Source: Perkinsus olseni
Lineage: Eukaryota; Perkinsozoa; Perkinsida; Perkinsidae
Direction of reading: 5' to 3'
NCBI GenBank assembly: GCA_013115135.1
Contig: JABANP010000158.1
Location: 39,817 to 103,816 of the forward strand
Length of the DNA stretch: 64,000 nt
Shown here: piece after piece, positions 28,523-39,868 of the stretch
Position numbering within the stretch: the stretch's first letter is position 1
Layout: the number at the start of each line of letters is the position of its first letter
Notes under the pieces: model-generated
Told to the model about the DNA's origin: nothing
Seen by the model: the letters and a program-made list of their open reading frames with translations, nothing else
Database searches by the model: none
Program-made: the position numbers and the translations under genes

Positions 28523-30232
28523 ATGGGGAAGTTGACATTCATCGGTCTAGGGCTTGGTGACCCGAAGGACATCACCTTGAAGGGTAGTACCAGCTTCATT
28601 CGTATCTTGCCAGGGTAGCATCCCTCAGGGCTGGATGCATTACGCGAGGCTGATTATGTTTACCTCGAGAGCTACACCAGCGTCTTGGTCGGCCAGAAGC
28701 CTGATGACCTGAGGAAGGCGTAATGAGCTTGCGATATTCGGACCGTGGTTTAGTGGAGTTGGTAGGTACGGTATTGAAGTGCCGTTCATCGAGGCTGATA
28801 GGCATCTAGTAGAGGGTGGCTGCGAAGAGATGCTGGACAGGGTGCTACGGGAGCGACCATATCCGAGGTCGAAGCTGGCTTTTCATAGGCTACTGAGAAG
28901 AACGTATGCTTCTGTGTTGTTGGTGATGCACTCTGCGCCACCACTCATACGGACCTGTTCTTGCGGGCCAAGGCCAAGAACATCGAGGTGATGTCGCTTG
29001 CGATTTACCGGTGTTGTGGTACTCCAGTGCAATTTATCAGGTATCAGTTGTTCACAACGCTAGTATCATGAACGCTATTGCCTGCTGTGGACTACATTTG
29101 TAATACTGTGGGGTCTGGTGCGGGCCAGTCGGAGTCTGTCGTCCTGACTTGCGTAAGACGTCTGCCAAGAATATTAGAGACTGAATTCAACTGTCACGGG
29201 CAGAAGGCGCTCCGGGAAAAATGGCGCTAGGCAGTCGGCGGCACAAACCTTGTTGGCGTCACCGTTCACACGTGGTCTGATAAGGGTGTCTGAATTTGAA
29301 CTTGGATACACCAGAAATGCACTGCTAGGTGAAGATCGTCCAAGAAACGAGGTTCGAGTTGCCTGTAGTTTTGCAGTCGCATTTCGCGCTCTCCTGACTA
29401 CACCGCCCTTTGATGGCTTACTAACTATCCTGGCAGGTATCGTTTCGGAGAGACTGTGTCGATTTGCTTTTGGGATGATTCTTGGAAGCCCGACAGCTAC
29501 TTCGATAAGATAGCAGACAACGCTAAGCGGGGACTGCATACCTTGTGCCTTTTGGACATCAAAGTAAAGGAGCAGAGCATAGTTAATCTCATGAAGGGCA
29601 ACGACATCTACGAACCCCCGAGGTAAGGTCGAGCAGCAATCGCACCGCTAGAGGTGTCAGAAAGAGCCTCGTCCTCTTTGAACTAGTATAACAACAACAA
29701 TTGAGGCTGTACAGGTTCATGTCGGTTCAAACCGCACTGCAGCAGCTGATGGAGATCGATGAGAATCGGGGCAACCCGGGGATTGTCGGGAAGGATTCCC
29801 TGGTCGTGGTAGTAGCAGAACCTCTCCGCGAAGGACTTCACTCCGAAATTTTCTCAGGGAGTAGCCCGCGTTGGTTGCAAGGACCAATCCATCGTCTTTG
29901 GCCGAGCTGAGGATGTGGCCTCTGATGAGGCAGCGGACAGGCTTGGTGGCCCTCTCCATTCACTCGTCATCTGCGCTCAGGTAGTAGGGGTAGTAGTAGT
30001 GGTGTATGGAAGGGCGCTCGTAAGGATCCTATGCACTGAGCGTAGTGACATAAATTCACTGTTATTCGAGGTCGCACACGTCCCCTGATGTATGTAAGCG
30101 CTTACTGACTGAATAGTAGTAGTGACTGTAGTATTATCACTAATGCACATCTTTTCCTCATCACTCTCGTTGTAGGGCACCGAGGGACTCCAGGAGATGG
30201 AACAGGAGTTTGTCGAGCAGTATCGGATATAG
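28523..30232 (+). CDS. DPH5: Diphthine methyl ester synthase, nine exons
   Basis: DPH5 is the SAM-dependent methyltransferase of the diphthamide pathway, modifying a histidine of eEF2. Exons: 28,523-28,583; 28,629-28,719; 28,766-28,841; 28,898-28,987; 29,041-29,099; 29,437-29,622; 29,715-29,808; 29,858-29,980; 30,176-30,232. They total 837 nt, an uninterrupted 278-residue protein, close to the usual ~285. Landmarks: [17 protein letters not shown] at the start, [16 protein letters not shown] segment, [91 protein letters not shown]. No frame break occurs. Two introns belong to repeated families: 28,720-28,765 (A-box) and 29,981-30,175 (long repeat shared with the HECT ligase). Confidence 0.97.
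28720..28765 (+). repeat. 46-nt DPH5 intron made of a tRNA 5'-half (A-box)
   Basis: Borders are fixed by the frame (DLRKA to [12 protein letters not shown]). The intron's 3' half reads CCGTGGTTTAGTGGAGTTGG; TGGTTTAGTGG at 28,746-28,756 is a full match to the A-box pattern, followed by D-loop-like GTTGGTAG, which also serves as the splice acceptor. Confidence 0.8.
29981..30175 (+). repeat. Long repeated intron, copy B (DPH5 last intron)
   Basis: 195 nt, borders fixed by the frame (SLVICAQ to [10 protein letters not shown]). It matches the HECT ligase intron at 9969 from the GT donor over about 150 nt; the last ~45 nt, with the acceptor, are unrelated. Confidence 0.85.
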
Positions 30233-30363
30233 TCAACCCTTGCTGGTGGCTAGAGACGTTCCTTCTGGTTTCTTACGCGACGATAAGGTCTTTGGTTCAA
30301 GTTGGTCAGGAAAATCTTCGCTGTGCGCATTGGTATCTTTCACTAGTGGGTTTTATATCGAGT

Positions 30364-33300
30364 ATGGGTAACTCAGAGAGTCGAGCTGTGTTATCTGACT
30401 ATCTGGATGAGCTCTAGGGCAATGTGACTTGGCAGTGGACACTGAGGCGGCACCTCTGAAGGAGGAGTTTTGGAATACAATATTTGGTAATAGGGGGCTT
30501 TGTCTCATTATTTCTCTGTTTTCGAACTCGGTCGTTCGGGAGAAACTGTTATAAGCGAGTTTATTTCACTGAGGATGGAATCCCCGGCATGCCGGCAGGA
30601 GGATCTTTGTTATCGTTCATGTTTAGAAGGGGTTCACAGTGTGTTTCGCCTCGAGGCGCTGCCAGTAGTGACACTCACCGGCGTAGGGGTGTCGCGTAGC
30701 GTTTCACCCGACTCACCCAGCCACCGTCTCGAAAGGCATTCGCGTAGAATGTATCGTAGAATCTCAGCTCGAGCAAGCTCAGTTATGGCCTGCGCTGTGG
30801 CCTTAATTTTACAAGTTCCTCTTCTCCGTTACAGACTGTATATGTAAAGGAATATCAACTTTCCACCAGATCATATATAGCGAGCTGCGATTCGATCTTG
30901 CAATTTACAGGCAGAATCGGCCTCGAATCTCATTCGATTCTCCCTACAGTGGTGTTGTCTGTTAAGATACTCCGCTAAGCGTCGAGGAGGTCTTCGAGAT
31001 CATCACACCAGAGTGGGTGAGGAATCTTCGAGACGAGAGGCCTTATAATATGCAGTTCTTACTGCGGAAGATAGTTGGCAAGGTTGAGGAGGTAGGAGCA
31101 GTAGCATTGCTAGTAGTGGTAGTAGTGCCCCTCTGGTAGGTCTGCTCGACAGGTCTTGCCGAACACCAACAGGCTGAAGGTAAGAGCATCGTTTCAGTCG
31201 GTACAATTGTATAGTCACTTAGACCATTCAGGAGGGGGTAGCCGTGAGCTGACGTTGGGGCAGCGAACCGAGGCTCTGCAGTGTGTCCGCCTGCTCACGC
31301 GGATTGCTCCATTTTTACTCGAGGATGTTGACGCTGAGGGCACCTTGACCTTGCTGTGGCATGCCGGAGGGTAGGAGGCCCTTCTGCTTGCCTCATTGTG
31401 AAGCGCTGTAGTAGGTTGGTGGTGAGAGACTGTGGGGACTCGGTGGTGGTGGAACCAGCCCCTCCACCGACGGAGCGAAGCACTAATGGAAAAGACGAGG
31501 GTAATGGCGTCTTCAAAGCATCGTGTTGATCTTGATACTTGTCAGAGGAGGTGAATGATGATGGCGCCAGTGAGGGCAGCAGTGTGGAGGACGAGGCGGA
31601 CCTAGCCACCGCTCCACTCATGTACAGGATACTCCGGGCCTTGCAGTGGCTGTTGTTCCTTAAGGACTTCACCGTGCTCACTCCTCAAGGTAGTTAACTT
31701 GTGGTACTCGCGGCTGTGTGGGTAGACGCGGTTCGGATGACTGATAGTCGATCCTTAAGGTAGTTGGAAATAGCGGTCGTTCCCAGCTCGCAAGACCCGC
31801 TTCAAGGCCCTTTTATTGAGATGGATTTCTTCGTTTGCGATCACCGCACATTTGGTTCTATTAAGCCAGGCATGTTCCTGTAGGTGCATCCTTGCCCTTG
31901 CCAACTCACAGAGTGGAGTCTGGATTTGTTTGGAAGGGAGGGGTTGGGACGGCCGAGAAGCTACCAGTGGCTCAGAACAGTAGGCTGCTGCTGCTCCATA
32001 ACACAGTATGCTCATCATCACCGCCACACCTGTCAGATGAAGTATTGAGTGCACGCTGTGAAGTACTCAAGTGCCTTCTTACCCTACTCAGCGAACCCCT
32101 CTTCCAGGTAGTAGTGGCCCCTGGCTCCTTGAGCCTTGTCGTTGTCGTTGTTGTTCATCCCGGTGCGCCTTGATGCGGTTGAGACCTATCCCTTCTGCGC
32201 CAACGGGAGGATTTTGGATGCGAGCCATGCATCCCGGGAATCCTTCTCGAGTGATTATTAGTAAAATATGTTGTTATTGGAAATTCCTGTGCATCGTTGT
32301 TTGAATGACATACCGACAGAACGCTGAGGTACTAGAATCTATTATATCTTCGCTGGTAGCATAAAATTTGATCCGAGCGATTGCGTATTTGAGTCGCGTG
32401 CAACTATAGCCGTCGGAACACAGTTACTGTGGGGACAGCAGCATCAGCAGTCGTAGAGCCTCCTTGTCCCTCAGCCAATATCCTCCTACTCCTCGGACCC
32501 CTCTAGAGTCCTGCTCACCTTTTGCAGTGGGGACCTGCCGTACACCGCCAACCTCTTCTGTAGTCTCATGAGTACTGTGGTGGCCTACGACCCGAAGGGC
32601 TATGTAATAGTGGTTCTCCGAATGCCTAGTGATGATGAGCTGCTTTTGTGTAGGGCTTGCCTTACGGTTCGGCATTTTCTAGCGGGAGTCAAGAGGCACT
32701 GGTGGACCTTTCCTCGCAGGTGGAGACCCTGGGTTCGAACCCTGGCGCTGTCGATTTTCCTGTGCAGGTGTTGTGTGCCGTATTAGACTTCAATCCCTCT
32801 GCGGAGACTGCCGGCTCGGAGATGGTAAAATCACATCGGACTGGGACTGGCCCAGAGGAGGCGAGCAACAACTCTGAGAAGGAGGACTCTAATACGGAGG
32901 AGGCTGCTGCCCGGAGGAGTAGTAAAAGGTCCCATTTCACTCCCGATGACGATGGTATTCACCTCGCATCGGTATGGTATGTAATTCGTCGTCGAACTAT
33001 GGAGAAATACTATCAGACCGGTGGAAAATTTCTGATCATGCTTTTTTGCTACGTTTCTTGGCACACAGCGCCTTTAGGGTTCTCCTCTTGCGCTTTCCCT
33101 CCAACTGGATCGGACGGCGATGCCTCCAAACCACGCAACGTCTACAGGATAATGGCTAAGGGAGTTGATAAGCCCACCGAACTCGATTTTATGGTAAGAT
33201 AGGTCCCGGGTTCGATCCCTGCTGCTTGCATTTTTCGTCACGTTCAGGCTGATGGTTTGGTTCGAATCGTGGCGACGGTCGATGACGCCAAGCAGACTTA

Positions 33301-35233
33301 CCTCCCCAGCAGCCGGAAGCCGGTAAAGTCCTTCCGCACCTCTCACGCCCACAACTGCTGCTGGTCCCGCAGGTACCGTTCTTCCAGGAGTCTCTTATAT
33401 TGCTATGGCATTTGATTACCATCAACCCGGCCTTTCGGAAGAGGCTCTGTAGTCGCCACACGGAGGATGTAGTAGCGATCATCCTGCCTCTGGCCTCGGC
33501 AGTCTTGGGGCCTGCCTGTCAACTCTTCCGACTAGCATCGCACTAGCCACTCGCGTAAATGAGTTTTGATATACCTAGTACCACTCCCTCGATACCGTTA
33601 GCGTGTCACCAGGCTATGCCGCGTGGCCACCCTATGCTCCGCCTACGTGTGTCCTCAGATTCTCCACCCTCTTTTGGACCTCCTAGTTTCATCGCGGAAC
33701 TCCCAGGCGAAGATCGGCCTCCTCCACATGTGCAGTTTTATCTTACTTGTGCTCAGCAGCGGTACGCTGGCTGAACGGATTTTCTGAATCGACCAGCATG
33801 GTGTCCTCTCAGATCGTGACTTTGCAGTGGCCCTTAATGCACCATTCAAAGGCAGACGAATTCAGGACGTCCCAGTGGTGGGTTCCCTCCTCCGACTGCG
33901 TAGGAGTCGAGTGTGTTTCGGAGTCAGTTCACTGGCACCCTGGCCGATCTGATGACGCTGAGCATCTATCGAGTGGTGTCTGATGCGTTGTTTGTCGCTG
34001 CCACTGCCAAGTCACCAACAACAGGGGCCGAGAGTCTGATAGACATGATGCTCACTTCTCTCTGCAATATGTAGGCTGTACAGTCCGACATGCTGCGAAT
34101 ACGCGGGAAATACGGTGGAGTGGATAGTCGTTCCCTCCTTCAACCCCGAGGTCGTTGGTTCGATTCTCTGGTCTCCCTTTAGATCAGCATATGTAAGGAG
34201 TTTCTGTCTGGAGTCGTGTATAAAGATCCTCGACCTACTGGAAGCGCTTCTCAAAACCCCACTGGCTCTTCAAGGGACCCCTCAATCACAACGCCGTGTT
34301 TTTCATCATCGAAAGCCTCAATAACGTGGTAGGTAAAACGTACCCGATGGGGCCGCTGATGCTGATGACAGATACAATACCAATACGAAGGGAATCATCA
34401 GCTAGTCTACTCGATCCTCCGCCATAAGGAGGTTTTTGACTCGCTGAAGCAGTTGAAGGTGGCCGACCGGCATCCGGGCTTTCCGGCGTGGCGGAAGATT
34501 CTTTTTAGTTGCCGAAGCCGAGCCCTTCAGTATCCACGGTGCCGTCCACTGCAGCAGAATCCTCAGTGGATGGCGATCATGGGACATCAGGACAGGAGCA
34601 GGCTTCGCAGGAGACCGGTGTGGCTCATCATTCGCACTCGGAAGTTGATCTGCTGTCGTCTCAGGTGAACACCCAGTGAATGAATTTGACGAGTTTGGTA
34701 GGGCTGTTGGTAGCCCGGAAGAACGAGTGAAGAAACAGACGGCTCTGATGCACCAGGCGGCCGGTGCCAGCGGTATGGGTTTGATCGCAGCCACCGGCAT
34801 GCTGAAACGAAGCTCTTCAGGTGACCCTTCTGCTGCCGAACAGAAGTGGGCTCCAACGGAGGCGTGGCTGGAAGAGTGGAAGAACAAACTGATGCAAAAA
34901 ATGGAAACTATTGATCGCCTCTTCAACGCTCTGTATCCCAAGGTCGGCCCTTTTTCTGATCATATTGCAGAAGTCCATTATTCTCTGCAGATCGTCTCTG
35001 AATGTGAGTCCGAAGGTGTGACTGACCAGAACGGCGTATTGGAGCTTCTGAAGGACACGACGATGGTCGGAATCCTTCCGGTGCCGCACCCGATCGTCAT
35101 CAGAACCTACCAGCAGAATGCATACACGCAGCTCTGGTTCACTAGTTACCTCTGGGGTGTCATTTTTACGAGGTCCCAGGCGTTGCCATTGTATGACTGG
35201 AAAAAAATCCAACTGATTCTCATCAATCAGTAG
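30364..35233 (+). CDS. HID1: HID1 domain protein homolog
   Basis: HID1 is a peripheral Golgi/trans-Golgi protein needed for secretory granule and protein sorting. It starts MGNSESRAVLSDYLDEL, the N-myristoylatable start typical of HID1. Landmarks: ITPEWVRNLRDERPYNMQFL (31.0 kb), ALQCVRLLTRIAPFLLED (31.3 kb), PYGSAFSSGSQEALVDLSSQ then VLCAVLDFNPSAE (32.7-32.8 kb), YRIMAKGVDKPTELDFM then ADGLVRIV and QTYLPSS (33.2 kb), GTLADLMTLSIYRVVSDALF (33.9 kb), SAYVRSFCLESCIKILDLLEA (34.2 kb), and the C-terminus TTMVGILPVPHPIVIRTYQQ..LWFTSYLWGVIFTR, stop at 35,231-35,233. Three introns contain tRNA-like elements. Some middle exons (31.4-32.6, 33.3-33.8 kb) were not traced base by base. Confidence 0.92.
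32720..32767 (+). repeat. 48-nt HID1 intron with tRNA-like B-box
   Basis: Splicing joins VDLSSQ to VLCAVLDFNP, as the family requires. The length is a multiple of three and has no stop, so it can be misread as coding. B-box GGTTCGAACCC is at 32,732-32,742, then CGATTTTCC and the acceptor GTGCAG. Confidence 0.85.
33194..33247 (+). repeat. 54-nt HID1 intron that is almost entirely tRNA 3'-half
   Basis: GTAAGATAGGTCCCGGG at the donor, B-box GGTTCGATCCC at 33,209-33,219, then TGCATTTTT and the acceptor CGTTCAG. Splicing joins ELDFM to ADGLVRIVATVDD, as in HID1 relatives. This is the clearest sense copy; its reverse complement forms the intron at 7821. Confidence 0.88.
34071..34182 (+). repeat. 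112-nt HID1 intron with near full-length tRNA-like sequence
   Basis: Joins LTSLCNI to SAYVRSFCLES. Bases of about 34,109-34,177 resemble a whole tRNA: an acceptor-like GGGAAAT, an A-box-like GGTGGAGTGGATAG, an anticodon-arm-like CCTC..GAGG, the B-box GGTTCGATTCT at 34,157-34,167 and a GGTCTCCC 3' end. Pairing is imperfect, so I do not call it a functional tRNA. Confidence 0.7.
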
Positions 35234-35991
35234 CAACATTTTTTCAACACACTAAGCAAGGACGTGTCTCATTGTGAGCTCCTTCCGTCTTTCGTTCATC
35301 AGCTCTTCAATTCCAGCCGACCTTTCAGTTTTTTCTCCGTTCCCAAGACAAAGCAATGAGCGCGTTGTTCAACTTCCAGTCCCTACTCACTGTGATTCTT
35401 CTCACCATCTGCACATGCACTCTCCTGAAGCCCAGGTTCCCATCTTTCATTGATAATCACAAGCCCGGTTTCGTAGGTGAGGATTGGTAACCCTTTCCGG
35501 CCAGCGCCAACACTGTTTTCTTCAGGCTTCTTCGGTCGATTCGCAGTGATAGGAGAGCGGCTCAGCCCGTATGTATCGCTGGCGTGTATCATTATGGCGG
35601 TGGTGACATTATTTCTGCGTTGATTGAATCCTCACTGCAACTGCCTCTTTGTTTGATGTTGAGTTAACATAGTTAGCGGCACTGGCCATGATGGACGACT
35701 ACTGAAGGCTACTTTGAGGGGTTTCAATGAAACCCCTCAACGTGTTTTCGATGAAACCGTTTCATGTTGAAGCAATTGACACCACATAACTTTCGCTGAA
35801 CAAGTTGAACAGCAGCTGTGCAGCCGTGCGAATGCGATATCCATCGACGGCACCGTGTTGTTCAACAATCGTTCGATATCTTCTGGTTGTTAGCGGCCAA
35901 CGAACGCATCACTCGGAAGAACTCAACAACAGCGTTAGAAAAGAATCGTCAGTATACAAATGCGTCACAAATGTGATTGATTACGTAATTA
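35234..35991. other. Intergenic between convergent HID1 and amine oxidase
   Basis: No gene seen. Two palindromes lie at 35,714-35,740 and 35,751-35,765. Confidence 0.5.
35714..35740. terminator. Perfect palindrome between convergent genes
   Basis: TTGAGGGGTTTCA and TGAAACCCCTCAA pair perfectly (13 bp) around one base. A second perfect palindrome, ATGAAAC-C-GTTTCAT, follows at 35,751-35,765. Position between two 3' ends suggests a 3'-end or termination role; this is inference. Confidence 0.4.
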
Positions 35992-38900
35992 TCATCTCCA
36001 TGTTGCCAGAGCTCTCTTGATGTGACCGTGGCTACAATTCCCTTCCATCAGAGTAGACCATCTCCTGCCGTCAGCCACACACTGCTCTTCGCTCGCCCGA
36101 AGAGGAAGATACCATTTCTCGCCCTCCCAATGGACGAAGTATCTGAACCCTCCCTCAGCCGCGGCCTCAATGCCATCAGCCGATCTGCTAGACCTCGCCC
36201 GTTGATCGACCTCATCGTCGGGCTCGATCTTCAATCGCTTGGCCTTCAAAGTGCCAGGATCTGGATAGTCACTCAGCTCCCACGGCTGAACGATCGTCTG
36301 CCGCGACTTCAGAACCGCTCGAGCGTAGAAATCGGCGAGACCACAAATGTCGGAGTTCCGTCCCTTAGCGCTCTCCTCGACGAGCGCATTAATGAATTTG
36401 TTCAAGTCTTGGTAGGTAGGCTGAACTCGCTTAACCCAGGCCTCGACCACCTCACGGTCGAGCTGAGCTTGGCGGACATTCTTGCGTGCTGGACACACGA
36501 GGTCGAACTCAGGGGCCCTCTTGACGTAGCGAAAGCCGTAGGAGAAGTTTTCGATGTCTCTCAGAGTAGGCTGAATGACGATACGAGGAAGGCACGAGTC
36601 CCTTCCATCGTCCCCGGCGGAGGCCGGCACACTACTCTGATCAAGCGAGCTCGCGTCTTCACCACTTTTGAGGAGATCAGCCTCTGTCTCATTTGCCGAT
36701 GATTCAGCGGCCAGTGATGCTTGATCTTCGACATGTTCTTTGATGATCTCGACAGCATGCTCACGACCAGATTGCCAAGCTCCGTCGACGGTACCGAAGG
36801 CTTTGATACTAGTGTACTCACCGGCCAGTCTGAGGGCTCCTTTGAAGGAACCGAGAGGCTTACCCAGGCTGTGCAGATTCTCGGAGAAGCCAGGCAGAAC
36901 CTTACAGAAGGCGGTCTGGATGAGGTTGTCAGTGACAAGATGCTTGCCGTAAGGATCAGGGATTGTAGTGCACCCCTTGAACAGACTCGTGAGCGCCACT
37001 TTGACAAATGTATGCCAGTCTTGAGGGTTGCGAGGGGCCGCAGAGGAGATACAGGCCACCAAGATCGCCTTGAACTGGAACGCTCGTGGGAAATATTTCG
37101 TCACATTGACGAAACGCAGACAGCTCGTACTTGCTATCTTGAAGACCGGCAGATCGTCCCAGCTCTCACAGCCAGGAGACTTCCATTCTTCCGGGAAACG
37201 GCGTGCGCTCTCCTTGGTTCCAAGGCGCCACCTTAAAAGCGTAGACCAAGCGCTCGTCAAAGCCAGCCCAGAGTCTCGACAAAGACTCTCTCAAGCGGGT
37301 CAGCTCGTCGTCGGGGATCCCCGATATCTGTAGGGCTGTAGCGCCCATGGGGGAGGGTAGGACGGAGATCGGGTCAGCTCTCTGGACGACTGGAAGTGGC
37401 AAGCAAATGATAACATTCTTGCAGAGTACAAACCTGACGTTGGTGCCACGGCCTGGCAGAGTGAACCACACCACAGAGGTCCACTGGTTGACGCCATGGG
37501 GACCATCAATTTTCCTCACCCGAGCACCGCAGATGACCTCTAGCCTGGACTGGTGATTCTTCACCATGTTCACGACTTCGGACATCATCACGCCCCCAGC
37601 CGATCTGCCGGCCGTCGTAGATGAAACCGCCGTACTCCCGCGGTCGACCTCTTCCCTTCTTGTCATCCTTAGCAAACTGTACCCAGTCCCGGATGGTAGC
37701 AACCAGATCCTCCGGGGTATCGTCGCTGAGCTCCTTCTCATCCAAACCCTTGGCGACAAACGTGGCGAGCTGGCCAGGATCAAGGCCCCGCAAGGAAGCC
37801 ACTACCGTGAGGATGTCCCGAAAGGTGAAATCAATAGCTTTCGGGCTGCCACCCGCTTCTTCCTTGGCCACGTTCTTCATATTCATGATAATCTTACGAG
37901 TAAGATACTCTGATTCGACCACAGCTCGAGAGAGGTCTGGCGCTCCTGTGTGCGAGAACTCTGAGGCACGCATGTAGTCCAACACGGCCTCGGCCTCGGG
38001 AGTCTTCGACGTCCCGTCGCTCGTCTTCTCGGTGACAAAAATTATGAACTGCTTCTCCTTGACAGTGCCGTCTCTCACCATTGACAAATAGTGAGAACGG
38101 AATTTGTCGTACACAGGTAGAAAGGCGTCGTCCTCACAAGGAAGGAGGAAAGCTCCGACCACGCACGCTTGATGGAAGGCAAAGCACGCGTCCACCATGT
38201 CCCGGCTGACGGGAGAGGTGCCAAAGAAGAAGCCGGTGTCGTCGGCTGTGAGACTCTCCCAGCGAAACTTCGTGTTGCTGTTGATCTTTCTGTTGTTATT
38301 CAATAAGTACGTGAGCTCGGAGGTCTCAGGAGATGCGGTCGCGAACCAGGCACAGGTGTTCACGGTGTTTATTTGCTGACAAAAGATCGCATCAATAATG
38401 CACCGGCCGCGATTCGAACCCGCGCGGGTATATGGATGCCGCCTTACATCAATAGCGACGCTCCGCATCGCTCTGCCTCCGAGCTGCGTCGGATTTGCCT
38501 CGAGGAGAAGACAATTGCTATCCGGTCTGGCAATGTCAGCGAAGGCGGTCGCTGCTGCTAAGCCCGCAGTTCCGCCACCCACGATGACGATGTCGAACTT
38601 CCCTGAAAGATGAACCGAGCATGAGAGTTAGCCCATCTCGGACTTGGAAGGACGCACCATAACAATACTCGTGATCAGAAGCGTCCAGCCGGTCGCCCTG
38701 ACTGGGGAAGCCCTTGAGGTTATGCCTGGCGGCATTCGTAGGGTCGATGGTGATCGGGGCTTCTTGCGACACCAATCTGAAATGAGCTGGCTGTAGGACA
38801 GCGAGTACAGGGCAGCTGGAGTGATCACCTTATAGTGATAGAATGGGCAGGAGATCCTCCGTCCGCGGGTGTGTCACCAAGCGCGGTGACACGGTGTATG

Positions 38901-39130
38901 TAACCATGCCAGCGATCATCCAGCAGGACACGACGACCTGACGCAAGCATAAGGCAATGATTCTTCGGTGGGAAGTATTCACCTCTGAGGCCTGCCCAGA
39001 AGTTTGCAGATGCGCCTGTTGTGTCAGGACTGAGCCTGCCGAGGTCGATAGGTTTCAAACCGTCGCGAGTCGGGTCCCATCGTCCACCGATCTTTTCTCC
39101 ACTGATACGCCGACCGTTGCGAGAGGTCAT
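35992..39130 (-). CDS. Flavin-containing amine oxidase (large, extended)
   Basis: FAD-dependent oxidases of this superfamily oxidise amines such as polyamines or methyl-lysine. Exons on the minus strand: 38,829-39,130; 38,658-38,776; 38,448-38,602; then 38,375 downward to 35,992. The FAD dinucleotide fold IVIVGGGTAGLAAATAFADI spans exon 3. The middle carries VIICLPLPVVQR, and the C-terminal FAD-binding signature LAGEYTSIKAFGTVDGAWQS is complete. A +1 step is needed at a five-G run (37,591-37,595). Near 37,180 the frame change is explained by a 40-nt GTGAG..AG intron. About 125 residues precede the FAD motif and roughly 240 follow the oxidase core; I do not recognise either. Total near 970 residues, larger than usual. 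Substrate cannot be assigned. Confidence 0.85.
38376..38447 (-). repeat. 72-nt amine oxidase intron with tRNA-like B-box
   Basis: On the minus strand it runs GTAAGGCGGC..TTTTGTCAG and splices SVAID to QINTVNTCAW in phase 0. B-box GGTTCGAATCG at 38,410-38,420 is followed by CCGGTGCATTATT, the same 3' end type as in the other elements. It is sense relative to its host gene. Confidence 0.82.
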
Positions 39131-39868
39131 TAAATCAAGCGCCAACGGGACTGCTCAGGATACTCTGACTATCCCATCAATGCTGGCTCGCGTGGAGTGC
39201 GCAAATCTAGGAGCTAGCGGACGGGCGCCTTGTCGCGAAGAGCAATCGGAGGAGCTAACGCACCGAGTGCTGCGTGACTCAGAAGAGAACTCGCGGCGGA
39301 ACCACTTGCGCATTCGAAAGCAAAAAACTGGGCTAAAAATCTTCCAACCACCGATCGAATGCTGCTGAGGAAATTCTCTGCAACCGATGAACTGCGAGAA
39401 CCTCTGATGACGCCAATACCGCGACGATCTTAACGGACTTGAAACCTCGAAAAACGGGACAGAAATATGTTAGTAGCGTGCTAACCCATGATTTCCACCA
39501 GACTTTCTGACAGGTTAGTTGATGGGAATTTGACGACCCTCACACTACCTGGTCCCCCATGCTAAGCGTATACTATCATTGACAACAAGCATCCTAGAAC
39601 ATGCTGATAGGGAGGGAAAGCACTTCGAATTTTTTCCGGTGTACTTGGCCCATAGTATCAACAACGGTAGCACGCATGCACACAGCGTTGCACGCACAAA
39701 CAGAGCAGGAAGCAGCAGTCATTAACCGCGAGTGGGGATAATGATAGGCCGAACAATCGAAAAGCATACAAGTAACTGCTGGCCATCATACAAATAAAGC
39801 AGCTCGTGTGAATGAATCAGACTCGAAACGAGCACAGTGTGTCGAAACCGAACGGGAAAACGGTCGAC
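39131..39868. other. Intergenic, amine oxidase to HSD copy 1
   Basis: No gene seen. Bases 39,098-39,164 (amine oxidase exon 1 start and its upstream flank) recur in degenerate form at 41,455-41,522. A CA-rich block near 39,660-39,720 recurs at 44,090-44,160, downstream of HSD copy 3. Confidence 0.5.

Noticed and set aside
32720..32767. In-frame extension of the HID1 exon (VETLGSNPGAVDFPVQ)
   Set aside because: It is a 48-nt intron without stops; the family alignment joins SSQ directly to VLCAVLDF.
34402..34941. 179-codon minus-strand ORF opposite HID1
   Set aside because: The plus strand encodes the conserved HID1 C-terminal region.
36022..36702. 226-codon plus-strand ORF opposite the amine oxidase
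   Set aside because: The minus strand carries the amine oxidase C-terminal motif here, so the plus ORF is a shadow.
37170..37215. A second frameshift in the amine oxidase at CTG-TGA
   Set aside because: A 40-nt GTGAG..CAAG intron restores the frame (MEVSWL to TSCLRFVNVTKY), so no shift needs to be assumed.
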